Assembly (NCBI RefSeq): GCF_038096165.1
Contig: NZ_CP151076.1
Coordinates: forward strand, 2,291,501 to 2,355,500
From: Pseudomonas sp. G.S.17
Lineage (GTDB): Bacteria > Pseudomonadota > Gammaproteobacteria > Pseudomonadales > Pseudomonadaceae
Reading direction: 5' to 3'
Length of the DNA stretch: 64,000 nucleotides
Shown here: positions 7,390 through 14,839 of the stretch, in pieces
How positions within the stretch are numbered: position 1 is the first letter of the stretch
Layout: every line of letters begins with the position of its first letter
Made by a program: the position numbers and the translations under genes
Notes under the pieces: generated by a model
Seen by the model: only the letters and a program-made list of their open reading frames with translations
Databases searched by the model: none
Told to the model about the DNA's origin: nothing

Positions 7390-7578
7390 ATGAAAGCGAA
7401 CATTGGAACCATTGACCGTAGCCTGCGCATTGTCGCTGGCCTGCTTCTCATTGGCCTCAGTCTGTCCGGTGTGATCGGCGCGTGGGGTTGGATCGGTTTA
7501 GTGCCGCTGGCCACTGGCATTTTCCGTTTCTGCCCTGCCTACACTTTGCTGGGCATCAAAACCTGTCACCGTTGCTGA
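7390..7578 (+). CDS. Small DUF2892 membrane protein, last gene of the sulfide operon
   Basis: The 62-residue protein MKANIGTIDRSLRIVAGLLLIG has two hydrophobic stretches, a central GAWGWIGLVPLATG and the C-terminal FRFCPAYTLLGIKTCHRC. This is the usual form of DUF2892, the membrane domain attached to the rhodanese YgaP. The cysteines near the C-terminus could take part in sulfur transfer. It begins 15 bp after the previous stop. The biochemical role of the family is not established to my knowledge. Confidence 0.85.
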   Translation: MKANIGTIDRSLRIVAGLLLIGLSLSGVIGAWGWIGLVPLATGIFRFCPAYTLLGIKTCHRC

Positions 7579-7596
7579 ACGACCGTTGCGTACTTG

Positions 7597-7616
7597 CGGG
7601 CACCTGAAGGTGCCCG
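7597..7616. terminator. Strong hairpin after the sulfide operon
   Basis: CGGGCACCT-GA-AGGTGCCCG is a perfect 9-bp stem 18 bp after the last stop codon. No T-run follows, so it is either a weak intrinsic terminator or an mRNA-stabilising hairpin. Confidence 0.4.
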
Positions 7617-7635
7617 TGGTGGTTCAGGTACGCAG

Positions 7636-7910
7636 CACTGATCAGGGTTCCTTGCCCAAGCCCATTGGTACTGGCTCGCCATCGAGCCCATGGATATGCG
7701 CGCTGGCACCGAGACTGCGCTGGCCAGAGTCATTAAGGTATTCGGTGCGGCGAAGCCGCACTGCGCTTATCTCTTGCCAATCGACGGGCCAATCGAATGA
7801 AAGTGCTGGTCCACGACGGCCTCGGTATTTGGCAGGTGGCACGGCGGTTGAATCAAGGCAAACTACACTGGCCAGGCATTCGACAAGATAGCTGCGTAAT
7901 TGCAGGGTAA
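7636..7910 (+). mobile_element. IS66 family TnpB (OrfB) fragment, frameshifted
   Basis: One frame gives WLAIEPMDMRAGTETALARV and FGAAKPHCAYL. A shifted frame continues with LANRRANRMKVLVHDGLGIW and ARRLNQGKLHWPGI, ending at TAA 7908-7910. This is the small IS66 helper protein, with one frameshift and a lost C-terminus. Together with the TnpC fragment at 11449-11580 it shows past IS66 activity on both sides of the kinase/adhesin segment. The rest of 7617-7983 holds nothing I can assign. Confidence 0.75.
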
Positions 7911-7983
7911 GCAGATGGCGAACACATCTTTACTTCGCCCTCACATCGATCCGCTTCCAACTGCTATATAAGGCTCCGTCTCG

Positions 7984-8601
7984 CTAAGAGGTGTGAGTAG
8001 GTCGTGGGAGCGATGCGATCATTTGATCAAAGGCCACCACCGCATATCTTCCATCAAGGCTTTTCAAGGTTGGCATTTCTGAAGGAAACCCGAATCTCAC
8101 TCTGCCGGGAAGCACTTCACCCATAGCTGAGTACCAGGTCAGCAGAGCTTGTTGGAGGCGCACGTGTAGCTTGAATCCACTCCGTCGGCGGGTGGTGTCT
8201 GCTTTGGCTCGCTCTCGCGCGAGCTGAGGATCTATGCGGCCAACAATGTAACAGTCAGCAAAGCCAATACGTCCTTGTGCGATTGTTTCTCTTGTGGCGT
8301 CCAACTCTATTCGCCAGTTGTGTTCGCTCGTCTCGCCGATCTGCCAAAGGCTCCAAATGTAGTGGAGCTTGAGAGGGTCACTGTCACACAAAGCCCACGA
8401 AGAACTGTCTTCCATGGCCAACGCTTTTTGCCAGCGATCCACGTTTCGCTCTGCCCAAAAAGTTGCTGCTCCGACTGGATCTTTTATCCGATCCGGCTCG
8501 TTTTCAAAACGGCCGTTTTCAGGAATGACATGTTGCCCTCCATGCTTAGCGCACCAAGTCGTTTTCCCGCTGGCGCTGATTCCTTCAACTACCAAAATCA
8601 T
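7984..8601 (-). CDS. P-loop nucleoside/nucleotide kinase-like protein, function unknown
   Basis: The 205-residue protein begins MILVVEGISASGKTTW, with Walker A at residues 7-15 (GISASGKTT), as in small AAA-type kinases. A downstream DSDPLKLHY and an arginine-rich lid (RERAKADTTRRRSGF) suit a phosphotransferase of the thymidylate or shikimate kinase shape. I do not recognise the family. It is alone between an IS66 fragment and a truncated stress gene, its base composition looks lower in GC than the flanking genes, and it is probably imported DNA. Confidence 0.7.
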   Translation of the reverse strand: MILVVEGISASGKTTWCAKHGGQHVIPENGRFENEPDRIKDPVGAATFWAERNVDRWQKALAMEDSSSWALCDSDPLKLHYIWSLWQIGETSEHNWRIELDATRETIAQGRIGFADCYIVGRIDPQLARERAKADTTRRRSGFKLHVRLQQALLTWYSAMGEVLPGRVRFGFPSEMPTLKSLDGRYAVVAFDQMIASLPRPTHTS

Positions 8602-8690
8602 CGCTATGACTACTCAGTTAATTGCGCCATCCCTGCAAGTCCCAAGCCTGATGCCATCGACAAGCACATGAGCCACTAAGGAGACCGACA

Positions 8691-8775
8691 ATGACCAACG
8701 TAATGGCATGCATTGATAACTCACAGTCCTCATTGGCGGTCTGCGACTACGCAGCATGGGCGTCGCAATACTTAA
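8691..8775 (+). pseudogene. 5' end of a universal stress protein (UspA) gene, truncated
   Basis: After a good ribosome site (AAGGAG) the frame reads MTNVMACIDNSQSSLAVCDYAAWASQYLN, a typical UspA N-terminus with the ACIDNS nucleotide-binding start. The reading frame then runs straight into the antisense of the adhesin gene, so only about 28 residues of a roughly 150-280 residue protein remain. The break coincides with the 3' end of the adhesin gene (8772) and marks a recombination junction. Confidence 0.7.
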
Positions 8776-11189
8776 ACAGCCAGCAAAGCAACCCCCTGAT
8801 CCACCACGCCGGCCAACTTAATGGCCATTTCCGGCGAGTCAATGAAGTTGGCAATAACAGCGGCTTGCCCAGTAGCGCCTGGGTTGGCTGCCAACTGGTT
8901 CATGAAGTAGGCAAAGCCTGTGGCATCGGGCGCGCGGTTGAAGGCGCTCTGATACAACTGGGTGACAAAGCTCGTGTTATCCAACGCGCCATGGGTTTTG
9001 GCAAACTCAAGGCTACTGACGAAGTTCATCGCCAGTTGCGTCGTACTCAAGCCCTGGCTGCCGGCACCGACGTAAAAGACCAACCCGCCTTCTTCCGGAT
9101 TGCGCCCCAGGGCCAGATGATAAAGCTCAGCGACGCGGCCAGTGGTGGGCGTGATATCCAGGGCCACGGTCTGGTTGTCGAAGGTCAGGCGCTCGACGTT
9201 CTTCATCGTCACAACGGAGTTTGCATCGGTCAACGAGCGCACCGTAAACGTTCCGTCCGCCTGATGGCTAATACCGTACTGTGCCCGCGTTCCGGGCAGC
9301 ACCACGGTATCGATACCGCTGCCACCGTCGACACTGTCCGTACCGCCAGCAGGGTAAAAGATGTCTTTGGAACCGGAGCCGATAAAGGTATCCGCCTGGG
9401 CAGTGCCTTGCAGCACGCCACCGTTCGCAGGCGCTGTCAGGGTCACGCCGACGGCAGGCGCCACCACCACGGGCGCGACGGTGTTGTTGGTCGCGACCGT
9501 AGCGCTGAGACTGACGGCATCAGTGCCAGCAGCATTTTGCAAGGCATTGAGATCATTGCCGACCGTAGGGTCGGTATAGGCGACGGTCACGGACTGACCA
9601 GCCGCTACGGCTGTAGCCAATGTCAGGGTGGCGGTCTTGGCTGCGGCATCGATTGTGACAGCAGTCACCGTGTCGACTATGCCGCCGACCTTGACCTCAA
9701 ACGCACTGGTAGCCGGCTTATTGACGGCATCCAGGGTCGTGGCTTCAACATAGCGGATCACCAGGCTGTTGCCCGTGACCGCCGCCGCACTGAACACGGG
9801 CGCCACAGGGGGAGCCACTACTAGCACACCACTGGTACTGCCCACCGAGTTAAGCGTCAGCACTGCATTGGCGCCCGTGACGGCCTGAATGGTCGCGCCA
9901 TTGAGGTCAAGTGTGCTGGCAACGGCAACGCCGTCAGCATCGGCATTACCGGCCGCAACGGTGTACCTGAAAACCAGCGCATTGCTGCCAGAACCGCTCA
10001 CATAATTGGCATACACCGTGCCGCCGGTATCCAGGGTAATGGCCAGGCGAGGTGTGCCACCGCCGACATTGGCCGTCACCGCTTCACTGAAATTAACCGT
10101 GAAGCTGAGGGCATCACCCACCGTATAGCTGGCGCTGGCAGGCACCGCGACACTGGCGACGACCAAGGCCGTGTTATTGGTCACGGCCGTTGCCGCCAGG
10201 CTGACGGCATCGGTGCCAGCAGCGTTCTGCAAGGCATTGGTATCATCGCCTGCCGTGGGGTCGGTGTAAGCGACCGTCACGGCCTGGCCTGCTCTCGCGG
10301 CGGTGGCCAATGTCAGGGTGGCGGTCTTGGCCGCAGCATTGACAACTACGCCAGTCACCGCAACGGATAGGCCGCCGACAGTGACGGCAAAGGCCCCCGA
10401 AGTGGGAGTATTGCTTGCATCCAGGGTCGTGGCCTCGACATAACTCATCACCAGGCTGTTGCCGGTCACTACTGCCGAGTCGAACACAGGCGGCACCGCC
10501 CCCGCCACCAGCACACCATTGAGAGCGCCCACCGAGTTAAGCGTCAGCACCCCATTGTTGCCAGCGCTATCCCTGATGGTCGCGCCATTAAGATCCAGCG
10601 TGCCCACGGTAATACCGTCGTTATCGGCGTTACCTGCCACAACGGTATAGCGGAAAGTCAAACCGCTAGTGCCAGAGCCACTCAGATAATTGGCATACAC
10701 CGTACCGCCGGTATTCAATGCTATGGCAATACGAGGTGTACCACCGCTGACATCGGCCGACACTGCCTCAGTGAAATTAACCGTGAAATCGAGCGACTGG
10801 TTTGTTGCATAGGTGGCATTGGCCGGGACCAAGACGCTGCTGATCGTCGGCGACGTATGATCGATCGTATACGCATTGCCGATAAAGCCGCTCGCTATTG
10901 GGCTTGCGGTACTGGTGCTGACAATCCCCGTGCCCGAGCTGTTCAAGTCCAGCCGTAACGTACCGTCACCGCTAACAGTGCTAACCGTGACGGTGTAGAC
11001 ACTCCCGCTGCCGGAAAGACTTGCAATGTTACCCGCCGCTGTAGAACCCGTCGTCAGCACGAAGTCGTTCAAATCTACGCCGGTTATCGCTTCGCTGAAC
11101 GTGACCGCGTAATCCACCGAAGTGGCGTTGGTGATTGGGCTGCTTACCCGGTTAATGGAGATAACGGTTGGGACTGTTGGAACTGTCAT
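8772..11189 (-). CDS. Large repetitive surface/secreted protein with SwmB-type repeats and C-terminal DUF4214 (type I secretion type)
   Basis: The 805-residue protein starts at ATG 11189 (AGAAGG upstream); an upstream TTG-type extension is unlikely. Residues 1-110 form an Ig-like beta domain (VDYAVTFSEAITGVDLNDFVL). Two tandem copies of a roughly 230-residue unit follow, each with a VPANATY/SLDFTVNF beta domain and a SwmB-like half (VVTGNSLVMSYVEATTLDA, VTVAYTDPTAGDDTNALQN). Near residue 600 there is a short RTX-like region (GSGSKDIFYPAGGTDSVDGG) and the NVERLTF motif common in type I secreted proteins. The end is a DUF4214 helical domain (AELYHLALGRNPEEGGL). No Sec signal is visible, so export by a type I system encoded elsewhere is likely. 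About 260 bp upstream (11190-11448) show no gene. Likely role: adhesion or matrix protein. Confidence 0.85.
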   Translation of the reverse strand: MTVPTVPTVISINRVSSPITNATSVDYAVTFSEAITGVDLNDFVLTTGSTAAGNIASLSGSGSVYTVTVSTVSGDGTLRLDLNSSGTGIVSTSTASPIASGFIGNAYTIDHTSPTISSVLVPANATYATNQSLDFTVNFTEAVSADVSGGTPRIAIALNTGGTVYANYLSGSGTSGLTFRYTVVAGNADNDGITVGTLDLNGATIRDSAGNNGVLTLNSVGALNGVLVAGAVPPVFDSAVVTGNSLVMSYVEATTLDASNTPTSGAFAVTVGGLSVAVTGVVVNAAAKTATLTLATAARAGQAVTVAYTDPTAGDDTNALQNAAGTDAVSLAATAVTNNTALVVASVAVPASASYTVGDALSFTVNFSEAVTANVGGGTPRLAITLDTGGTVYANYVSGSGSNALVFRYTVAAGNADADGVAVASTLDLNGATIQAVTGANAVLTLNSVGSTSGVLVVAPPVAPVFSAAAVTGNSLVIRYVEATTLDAVNKPATSAFEVKVGGIVDTVTAVTIDAAAKTATLTLATAVAAGQSVTVAYTDPTVGNDLNALQNAAGTDAVSLSATVATNNTVAPVVVAPAVGVTLTAPANGGVLQGTAQADTFIGSGSKDIFYPAGGTDSVDGGSGIDTVVLPGTRAQYGISHQADGTFTVRSLTDANSVVTMKNVERLTFDNQTVALDITPTTGRVAELYHLALGRNPEEGGLVFYVGAGSQGLSTTQLAMNFVSSLEFAKTHGALDNTSFVTQLYQSAFNRAPDATGFAYFMNQLAANPGATGQAAVIANFIDSPEMAIKLAGVVDQGVALLAV
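9480..10860. repeat. Two tandem 690-bp repeat units inside the adhesin gene
   Basis: Matching segments recur 690 bp apart; for example, ctgacggcat begins at 9511 and again at 10201, followed by nearly the same bases. Each unit encodes 230 residues. The copies differ at many third positions but also keep long identical runs, which points to duplication with some later homogenisation. Confidence 0.8.
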
Positions 11190-11448
11190 GGGGAAACCTT
11201 CTGAAGAAGTAAGTTGTCTGCCACCGAAGGACAGTTCACGGACTGCAACCCATTCGGGCCATTTGACACCAGCAGGGCTGGTTGAATGAACAGGTATGCT
11301 ATATCGCCAGTATTGCATGGGCAGGCGCTAAGCGTGACAGCTTCACAAACCGCATATTCAAAGCGCTTAGCTGATCCCGGATACTGTGCTTGCGATTGAG
11401 GAATACGACGCCTTGCTGCCATGGCACTGCTAAGTAAACGAAAGGGGA

Positions 11449-11580
11449 TCACAGGTTGCGCAACGGCATCCAGATATGCGGAAGCAACTGCTCGATTTCA
11501 CTCGCCCGCTGCGTCGGCAGCCGCGTCAGCACATCTTTGAGATAGACACATGGATCGTGCCCCCTCATGCGCGCCGACTG
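11449..11580 (-). mobile_element. IS66 TnpC C-terminal fragment
   Basis: On the minus strand the frame reads SARMRGHDPCVYLKDVLTRL, PTQRASEIEQLLPHIWMP and a stop at 11451-11449. This is the standard C-terminal end of the IS66 transposase. It is cut at 11581, where the IS3 fragment begins. Confidence 0.8.
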
Positions 11581-11930
11581 TAGTGGTCAACTAATTCCGG
11601 ACACCTCGATAGGTTGTTCCCACGCCATCGCCGGTTCGTAAACGGTCGGTGGCAGATATCCCAGTTTTGAGTGCAGTCGCTCGTTGTTGTAAAACCCAAC
11701 GATGTATTCAGTGATGTCGCGTATCGCTTCGGCATGGTTGGCATAATCGCGGCGCCATCCTCGCTCCATCTTCAAGCTCAGGGAAAAGCGCTCCATCACT
11801 GAGTTATCCCAGCAATTACCTTTACGGCTCATGCTTTGCTGCATGTCGTTTCGGGCCAGCAGCGCCCTGTAGCTCACGCTGGCGTATTGACTGCCGCGAT
11901 CCGAGTGGGCGATCAGGCCCGGTGGCGGTT
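11581..11930 (-). mobile_element. IS3 family transposase OrfB, C-terminal fragment with the IS end
   Basis: The minus strand encodes GLIAHSDRGSQYASVSYRAL, MSRKGNCWDNSVMERFSLSL, AIRDITEYIVGFYNNERLHS and LGYLPPTVYEPAMAW. This is the DDE-domain end of an IS3 OrfB, with the last catalytic Glu in NSVMER. The sequence TGTAGTGGTCAACTAATTCC at about 11579 is probably the IS terminus. The N-terminal part is missing beyond about 11930, where the aldolase relic starts. Confidence 0.85.
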
Positions 11931-11945
11931 GGCGCTGGCGTGGCG

Positions 11946-12273
11946 CTGGATATGGATCTGGACGAGCGCGAGCGACTGGTGGCGGATCTGGGCGACAAGA
12001 GCGTGATGAACCTGCGCAACCACGGCCTGCTCACCGGCGGGTCAGCGTCGAACATGCATTCCAGCAACTGCATCGCCTGGAGTACGCCTGCAACATTCAG
12101 GTCGCCGCACAGTCTGCCGGCAATGCCGAGTTGATCTATCCGCCTGCCGAAGTGGTCGCCAGGGTCGACGAGCAAGCCAAGGTGTTTTCCAATGGTCACG
12201 GGCCGGGTGTTGCCCGTCACTGGAACGCGCTGATTCGCGAGCTGGAGCGTACCGACACTTCTTATAAGGAGTA
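11946..12273 (+). pseudogene. Class II aldolase/adducin gene, 3' remnant with frameshift
   Basis: The frame gives LDERERLVADLGDKSVMNLR and NHGLLTGG. After a one-base shift near 12040 it continues SVEHAFQQLHRLEYACNIQV, ELIYPPAEVVARVDEQAKVF and NGHGPGVARHWNALIRELER, with a stop at 12271-12273. This is the C-terminal part of a class II aldolase-like protein. The N-terminal half, with the metal site, is missing where the IS3 fragment ends. Confidence 0.8.
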
Positions 12274-12286
12274 ACCGGGACTTTTC

Positions 12287-12949
12287 GCAGCCAACTCGTT
12301 TATGGGCCTGGCCCACCGTATTTTCAGGAAGACGCCGATGCCTGCAAAAAATCTGGATGTTCGAGACGCCGACGCGGGCTTTCTGACAATCGACAAAGCT
12401 GCCAGCGCGGGTGATCGCTGCGCCGTCGCAGATTGGCGGCACGTTGTGGGCGATGATCGAGTCCGGCGAGCTGACCACGCACTTGTGGGTGTCATTGCAG
12501 CGAGCCTTGCTGGGCTTGAGCATTGGCGTGTGCATCGGCGAGTACACCAAGGTCGCGCTGATCGTCACCGGCACCACGTTCCCGGTGTACCTCAATCTGT
12601 TTTCCGGTATTCGCAATATCGATCCCAAGCGGATCGAGGCGGCCAATACGTTGGGGCTCACTCGCCGACAGCTGATCTGGCACGTAATCCTGCCCGGTTC
12701 CTTGCCGTCGTTTTTGTCGGCCTGCGTTACTCCCTGGGGATTTCCTGGCTGGCGCTGGTGTTCGTCGAACAGATCAACACCACCGCAGGCATCGGCTATC
12801 TGGCCAGTGACGCGCGGGACTTCATGCGCACTGACGTGATTGTCGTCTGCCTGCTGATCTACAGCATCCTCGGGCTGGTCATCGACACCATCATCCGCAC
12901 GCTGGAGCGCTATGCGCTGGCCTGGCGTCCAACATTCGTGAGGAATTGA
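12287..12949 (+). pseudogene. ssuC: SsuC-type sulfonate ABC permease, decayed
   Basis: Recognisable permease text is spread over at least two frames. From about 12411 it reads GGTLWAMIESGELTTHLWVS and LQRALLGLSIGVCIG, jumping directly to YTKVALIVTG, which implies an internal deletion of about 60 residues. It continues FPVYLNLFSGIRNIDPKRIE and LTRRQLIWHVILPGSLPSFL. After a frameshift near 12715 it resumes LRYSLGISWLALVFVEQINT, ending TFVRN at TGA 12947-12949. The EAANTLGLTRRQL loop is the conserved ATPase-contact region. Gene order with the next two features is ssuC-ssuB-ssuF, as in the Pseudomonas ssuEADCBF operon. Confidence 0.8.
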
Positions 12950-13113
12950 ACAGGGCTGCCCTGGACCTGCTACATCCTGATTTTCATTCGGTTTCCGGCA
13001 ACATCGCACCTGTGCAACTGCGCAACGTGGTCCGTCAATTTGGCCAGCAACTCTGTGCCACTTGCTGGAAAGCAGACGTTTCACCAGCTAAGCGGCGCCA
13101 TGCGGGCCGCTAG
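12946..13113 (+). pseudogene. ssuB: SsuB-type ATPase, N-terminal remnant
   Basis: A TTG start overlaps the ssuC stop (TTGA). The 55-residue frame contains PVQLRNVVRQFGQQ, the beginning of a sulfonate ABC ATPase, then leaves homology before Walker A and stops at 13111-13113. The missing part must have been deleted. The 178 bp that follow up to ssuF hold no gene that I see. Confidence 0.6.
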
Positions 13114-13291
13114 CTGTACGCGAGTGTGCAATCTGTTGTCTGGCAGTGCTGGACGAACACTTGCCGGTTTGCCTCAATAAAGACTGCATATATCTTTCAG
13201 GAATAAAAACATCGCTATTCATTCCTTGTGGATGTTGATCGTCTCGCGCACCTTATGCGCAACATCCAGTCAATTCCCGAGGAACACTCAA

Positions 13292-13507
13292 ATGACCATC
13301 AAGGCAATCAACGTTCGCAACCAGTTCAAAGGTGTCATCAGCGCCATCGTCGAAGGCCAGGTGGTTTCGGAAATCGACGTGCAAACCGCGTCGGGCATCG
13401 TCACTTCGGTCATCACCACTCGTTCGGTGCACGACCTGGAATTGAAGATCGGCAGCGAAGTCATCGCGTTCGTCAAATCCACCGAAGTGTCGATTGCCAA
13501 GCTCTGA
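13292..13507 (+). CDS. ssuF: Mop/TOBE-domain molybdopterin-binding protein (SsuF-like)
   Basis: The 71-residue protein MTIKAINVRNQFKGVISAIV...EVIAFVKSTEVSIAKL is a single Mop (molbindin) domain, a family that binds molybdate as an oligomer. In Pseudomonas a protein of this kind, SsuF, is the last gene of the sulfonate operon, and here it follows ssuC and ssuB remnants in that order. GAGGAA sits upstream of the ATG. It is intact although its operon partners are dead, so it must rely on its own promoter or on read-through. A good terminator follows. Confidence 0.85.
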   Translation: MTIKAINVRNQFKGVISAIVEGQVVSEIDVQTASGIVTSVITTRSVHDLELKIGSEVIAFVKSTEVSIAKL

Positions 13508-13545
13508 ATCTCGGCCGTTGGAGCGAGCCTCATTCACACATAAAG

Positions 13546-13570
13546 AGAGCGGCCTTAGCCGCTCTTTTTT
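13546..13570. terminator. Intrinsic terminator after ssuF
   Basis: AGAGCGGC-CTTA-GCCGCTCT is followed by a run of T. On the other strand it may also stop transcription of the convergent flavin monooxygenase gene ending at 13584. Confidence 0.85.
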
Positions 13571-13583
13571 GTTTGTGCTGTGA

Positions 13584-14672
13584 TCAAGCCACTCGCTCTT
13601 GCGCCTCGCGTTCGCGCTGGGCGACCAGTTCGCGGGTCAGGGGGATGAGTTTCTTGCCGTAGTCGATGGCGTCGTCCAGTGGGTCAAAACCACGGATCAG
13701 GAAGGTGGTGATGCCCAGGTCGTAGTAGTCCAGCAACGCCTCGGCCACTTGTTCCGGCGTGCCCACTAGTGAAGTCGAATTACCCTGCGCACCCAACAGG
13801 CCAGCGATGCCGGTCCACAGGCGTTTGTCCAGGCGCGAGCCTTGGGCGGCGGCGGCCAGCAGGCGACGCGAGCCTTCATTGGGCGGCTCGCGACGTACAA
13901 AGCCGTTGGCCTGCGCGATGGCCGTGGCTTTCTGCAGGATGCTGTCGGCACGGGCCCAGGCTTTTTCTTCGGTATCCGCCAGGATCGGCCGCAGTGAGAG
14001 GCTGAAACGCACGGTACGCCCGTGTTTGGCGGCTTCTTCACGCACTTGCTTGACGACTGAACGCACCTGATCGTAAGTCTCGCCCCACAGCGCATACACG
14101 TCGGCATGCTTGCCGGCCACGGCGATGGCGGCTGGCGATGAACCGCCGAAATACACCGGGATATGCGGCTGTTGCGGAGATTTCACCAGCGAATGCGCGC
14201 CTTCGAACTGGTAGTACTCGCCTTGATGATCGAACGGTTTTTCGCTGGTCCATTCCTGACGCACGATGCCCAGATATTCATCGGTACGCGCGTAACGCTC
14301 GTCCTTGCCAATGTGACTGCCATCGGCGCGCAGCTCTTTGTCGTCGCCGCCGGTGATGATGTGAATCGCGGTGCGGCCGCCGTTGAACACGTCCAGCGTC
14401 GCGAATTGCCGCGCGGCCACGGTCGGGGAGACAAAGCCGGGGCGGTGGGCGATCAGAAACTTGAGTTTGCTGGTGACGCTGGAGGCATGCGCCGCGACAA
14501 AAGCGCTGTCCGGACTGTTGGAATGGTAGGCCACCAACGCACGGTCAAAACCGGCGTCTTCGTGGGCCTTGGCTACTTTGGCAACGTACTCGGGCTGGAT
14601 GGTCGGGCCGCTGCGCGGGTGAATCTCCGATCCCGGTTGGGTAGCGATGTAGCCGATGAATTCGATGGTCAT
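13584..14672 (-). CDS. LLM-class FMN-dependent monooxygenase (SsuD-like)
   Basis: The 362-residue protein belongs to the bacterial luciferase-like/SsuD group. Typical blocks are FDRALVAYHSNSPDSAFVAA, SPTVAARQFATLDVFNGGR, IHIITGGDDKELRADG, ERYARTDEYLGIVRQEW and VYFGGSSPAAIAVAGKHADV. Such enzymes use reduced FMN and O2 to cleave alkanesulfonates to aldehyde and sulfite. The substrate is not shown by the sequence, but remnants of ssu and tau genes on both sides support sulfonate use. It is transcribed alone on the minus strand, with an AT-rich promoter stretch at 14740-14830 on the side of its neighbour. Confidence 0.85.
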   Translation of the reverse strand: MTIEFIGYIATQPGSEIHPRSGPTIQPEYVAKVAKAHEDAGFDRALVAYHSNSPDSAFVAAHASSVTSKLKFLIAHRPGFVSPTVAARQFATLDVFNGGRTAIHIITGGDDKELRADGSHIGKDERYARTDEYLGIVRQEWTSEKPFDHQGEYYQFEGAHSLVKSPQQPHIPVYFGGSSPAAIAVAGKHADVYALWGETYDQVRSVVKQVREEAAKHGRTVRFSLSLRPILADTEEKAWARADSILQKATAIAQANGFVRREPPNEGSRRLLAAAAQGSRLDKRLWTGIAGLLGAQGNSTSLVGTPEQVAEALLDYYDLGITTFLIRGFDPLDDAIDYGKKLIPLTRELVAQREREAQERVA

Positions 14673-14839
14673 GAAGAACGTTCCTTACAGGTTCATGAGT
14701 GGGGTCAAGGCAGCGTCCGGACAATGAAAAAACCTGAGCGTCCGAATCCATGGCTACAACATATGGATATGATGGCGTGGTGTGAAATTCTATTATCTTC
14801 TAAGGTAATTATAAAAAGTTTGCATTTTCAATGTGGCGT

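Noticed and set aside
8691..9824. Long plus-strand open frame of 377 codons
   Set aside because: Only the first 28 codons match a known family (UspA). The rest is antisense to the adhesin gene, whose repeats and domains are clear on the other strand.
11822..13084. Long minus-strand open frame of 420 codons
   Set aside because: It is antisense to recognisable aldolase, ssuC and ssuB fragments and has low-complexity high-GC composition with no family features.
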